Shown here: in pieces, positions 6,085 to 7,297 of the stretch
Layout of the letters: every line of letters begins with the position of its first letter
How positions within the stretch are numbered: the first letter of the stretch is position 1
NCBI GenBank assembly: GCA_023433465.1
Contig: JAEZCR010000027.1
Span: forward strand, 1-7,297
Reading direction: 5' to 3'
Source: Pseudomonadota bacterium
Lineage (GTDB): Bacteria > Pseudomonadota > Gammaproteobacteria > Steroidobacterales > Steroidobacteraceae
Length of the DNA stretch: 7,297 bases
Position numbers and translations under genes: made by a program
Notes under the pieces: model-generated
What the model was told of the DNA's origin: nothing
What the model saw: the letters and a program-made list of their open reading frames with translations, nothing else
Databases searched by the model: none

Positions 6085-7260
6085 ATGAATCAGCGAATCA
6101 TTCCTGCACTGTTCGCCCTCTCGTTCGCCGTCGCCAGCGCGGATTGCAGCGGTGTCGACGCGACCTCACCCCGCCGCGTCGGCAATGCGTTCGTCGCGAC
6201 GCCGGTGGCGCAGTTCCGCGAGCCGTGGGCGATGGTGTTCCTGCCGGATGGGCGGCTGCTCGTCAGCGAGAAGAAAGGCGCGCTCAAACTAGTCGACGTC
6301 GGGAGCGGCAAGGCCGGCGACATCAGCGGAGTTCCCGAGATCGCGTACGGCGGCCAGGGGGGATTCGGCGACGTGATCCTGCATCCGCGTTTCGCGGAGA
6401 ACCAGGTCGTTTACGTGAGTTATTCGGAGCCGGGAGACGGCAGCACGAATGGCGCGGCCGTGGCGCGCGGAAAACTAGTGCTCGAAGGCGACGGCGGACG
6501 TCTCGAAGGCCTGACGGTGATCTGGCGGCAGGTACCGAAAGTGTCGAGCCGCGGGCATTGGGGACATCGCCTGGTGTTCGGGCCGGACGGCAAGTTGTGG
6601 ATCACGTCCGGCGAGCGCCAGCAGTTCGATCCGGCGCAGGACATGAAGGGCAATCTCGGCAAGATCGTGCGCCTCAACGAGGACGGCACCGTGCCCGACG
6701 ACAATCCGTTCGCATCGACGGGCGGCGTCACGGCGCAGATCTGGTCGCTGGGCCATCGCAATCCCCTCGGGATCGCGTTCGATGCGCAGGGCCGGCTGTA
6801 CGCGCACGAGATGGGGCCGCGTGGTGGCGATGAGCTCAACCTCATCGAGAAAGGCGCCAACTACGGCTATCCGATCGTGTCGAATGGCGATCACTACGAC
6901 GGACGTTCGATCCCCGATCACGACACGCGTCCTGAGTTCCGCGCGCCGCTCGTGACGTGGACGCCGGTGATCTCGCCGGCCGGATTCATCATCTATTCCG
7001 GCAAGATGTTTCCCGACTGGGTGGGCAATGGATTCATCGGCGGGTTGTCGTCGCAATCGCTGGTGCGCGTCGAATTCGGCGCCGACGGCAAGTCCGCGCG
7101 CGAGGCACAGCGCATCGACATGGGCAAGCGCATCCGCGAAGTGGAGCAAGGCCCCGACGGCGCGATCTGGCTCCTCGAAGACGAACGCAACGGCTCCGGC
7201 GGCCGCCTCCTGAAACTCACGGGTGGGGATAGCGGTGCCGGTGTAAAAAGTGGGGATTAG
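6085..7260 (+). CDS. PQQ-dependent sugar (aldose) dehydrogenase-like protein, periplasmic
   Basis: This 391-residue protein is of the soluble glucose dehydrogenase / aldose sugar dehydrogenase type (relatives include E. coli YliI). Such enzymes are six-bladed propellers that use PQQ and Ca2+ to oxidise aldoses to lactones in the periplasm. Motifs seen are REPWAMVFLPDGRLLVSEK (45-63), GHWGHRLVFGPDGKLWITSGE (157-177, His158 being the likely catalytic base), SLGHRNPLGIAFD (221-233, Arg225 a likely PQQ contact) and HEMGPRGGDELNLIEKGANY (241-260). The start at 6085 gives a signal peptide with cleavage after ASA (17-19); Cys21 is not a good lipobox. A GTG at 6031 would bury that peptide. The ribosome site is weak (GAGG at 6068, 13 bases away). 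Residues 380-391 extend past the usual LLKLT end and come from repeat-like DNA. No PQQ synthesis genes are in view; sugar preference cannot be told. Confidence 0.9.
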   Translation: MNQRIIPALFALSFAVASADCSGVDATSPRRVGNAFVATPVAQFREPWAMVFLPDGRLLVSEKKGALKLVDVGSGKAGDISGVPEIAYGGQGGFGDVILHPRFAENQVVYVSYSEPGDGSTNGAAVARGKLVLEGDGGRLEGLTVIWRQVPKVSSRGHWGHRLVFGPDGKLWITSGERQQFDPAQDMKGNLGKIVRLNEDGTVPDDNPFASTGGVTAQIWSLGHRNPLGIAFDAQGRLYAHEMGPRGGDELNLIEKGANYGYPIVSNGDHYDGRSIPDHDTRPEFRAPLVTWTPVISPAGFIIYSGKMFPDWVGNGFIGGLSSQSLVRVEFGADGKSAREAQRIDMGKRIREVEQGPDGAIWLLEDERNGSGGRLLKLTGGDSGAGVKSGD

Positions 7261-7263
7261 CGG
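7223..7263. repeat. Direct repeat GTGGGGAT(T)AGCGG at the end of the dehydrogenase gene
   Basis: GTGGGGATAGCGG (7223-7235) recurs as GTGGGGATTAGCGG (7250-7263) with one added T. The first copy is read as coding sequence and the second supplies the TAG stop. The 9-mer GCGGTGCCG also occurs at 7232-7240 and again at 7286-7294. Confidence 0.6.
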
Positions 7264-7297
7264 CAGTGACGTCGCCAAGTTCGGCGCGGTGCCGCTA
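7258..7297. repeat. Inverted repeat at the right edge, possible terminator or repeat element
   Basis: TAGCGGCA (7258-7265, starting at the stop codon) is the exact reverse complement of TGCCGCTA (7290-7297). Inside it CGCC and GGCG can pair around AAGTTC. It may be the stem of a terminator whose T-run lies beyond the window, or part of a dispersed repeat. The window ends exactly at the arm, so it cannot be settled here. Confidence 0.45.

Noticed and set aside
7258..7297. Integron attC site at the right edge
   Set aside because: The arms do not show the GTTRRRY/RYYYAAC core sites, and no integrase or cassette array is visible.

Overview
The window is GC-rich, densely coded bacterial DNA with long spurious antisense frames, as expected at high GC. 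The gene content points to a Gram-negative proteobacterium: a DUF3570 barrel, an exported ApbE, a SYLF/YSC84 protein, a small outer-membrane barrel ending in Phe and a PQQ-type sugar dehydrogenase. A gammaproteobacterium of the Xanthomonadales/Steroidobacterales kind is plausible, but that is an impression and not a measurement. No RNA genes, CRISPR array, transposase or phage gene is visible.

Layout. Positions 2-1018 (+) hold the 3' part of a DUF3570 gene, cut by the left edge and broken by an in-frame TAG at 110-112. A perfect 54-bp AT-rich palindrome (1020-1073) fills the gap to the convergent minus-strand pair. That pair is apbE (3487 to 2507) followed 12 bp later by a secreted GH105-like glycoside hydrolase (2494 to 1088). 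A 72-bp divergent spacer separates apbE from a plus-strand series: a SYLF-domain protein (3560-4384), a strong hairpin terminator (4414-4452), a dienelactone-hydrolase-family enzyme (4537-5247), a small outer-membrane beta-barrel (5300-6010) and a PQQ-dependent aldose dehydrogenase-like protein (6085-7260). The right edge holds short direct and inverted repeats that run into the last codons of that gene.

How it fits together. Six of the seven proteins are predicted to be exported, either from a visible signal peptide or, for DUF3570, from its family; the dienelactone hydrolase is the exception. The most informative association is DUF3570 with ApbE, which are often neighbours in loci for extracytoplasmic flavin-linked redox functions. 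Here the DUF3570 partner appears inactivated, a glycoside hydrolase sits between the two, and no clear FMN-acceptor protein is present. This may be a decayed or rearranged locus. I see no convincing new multi-gene system; the best leads are the broken DUF3570 gene, the palindromic element and the repeat-encoded tail of the last gene.
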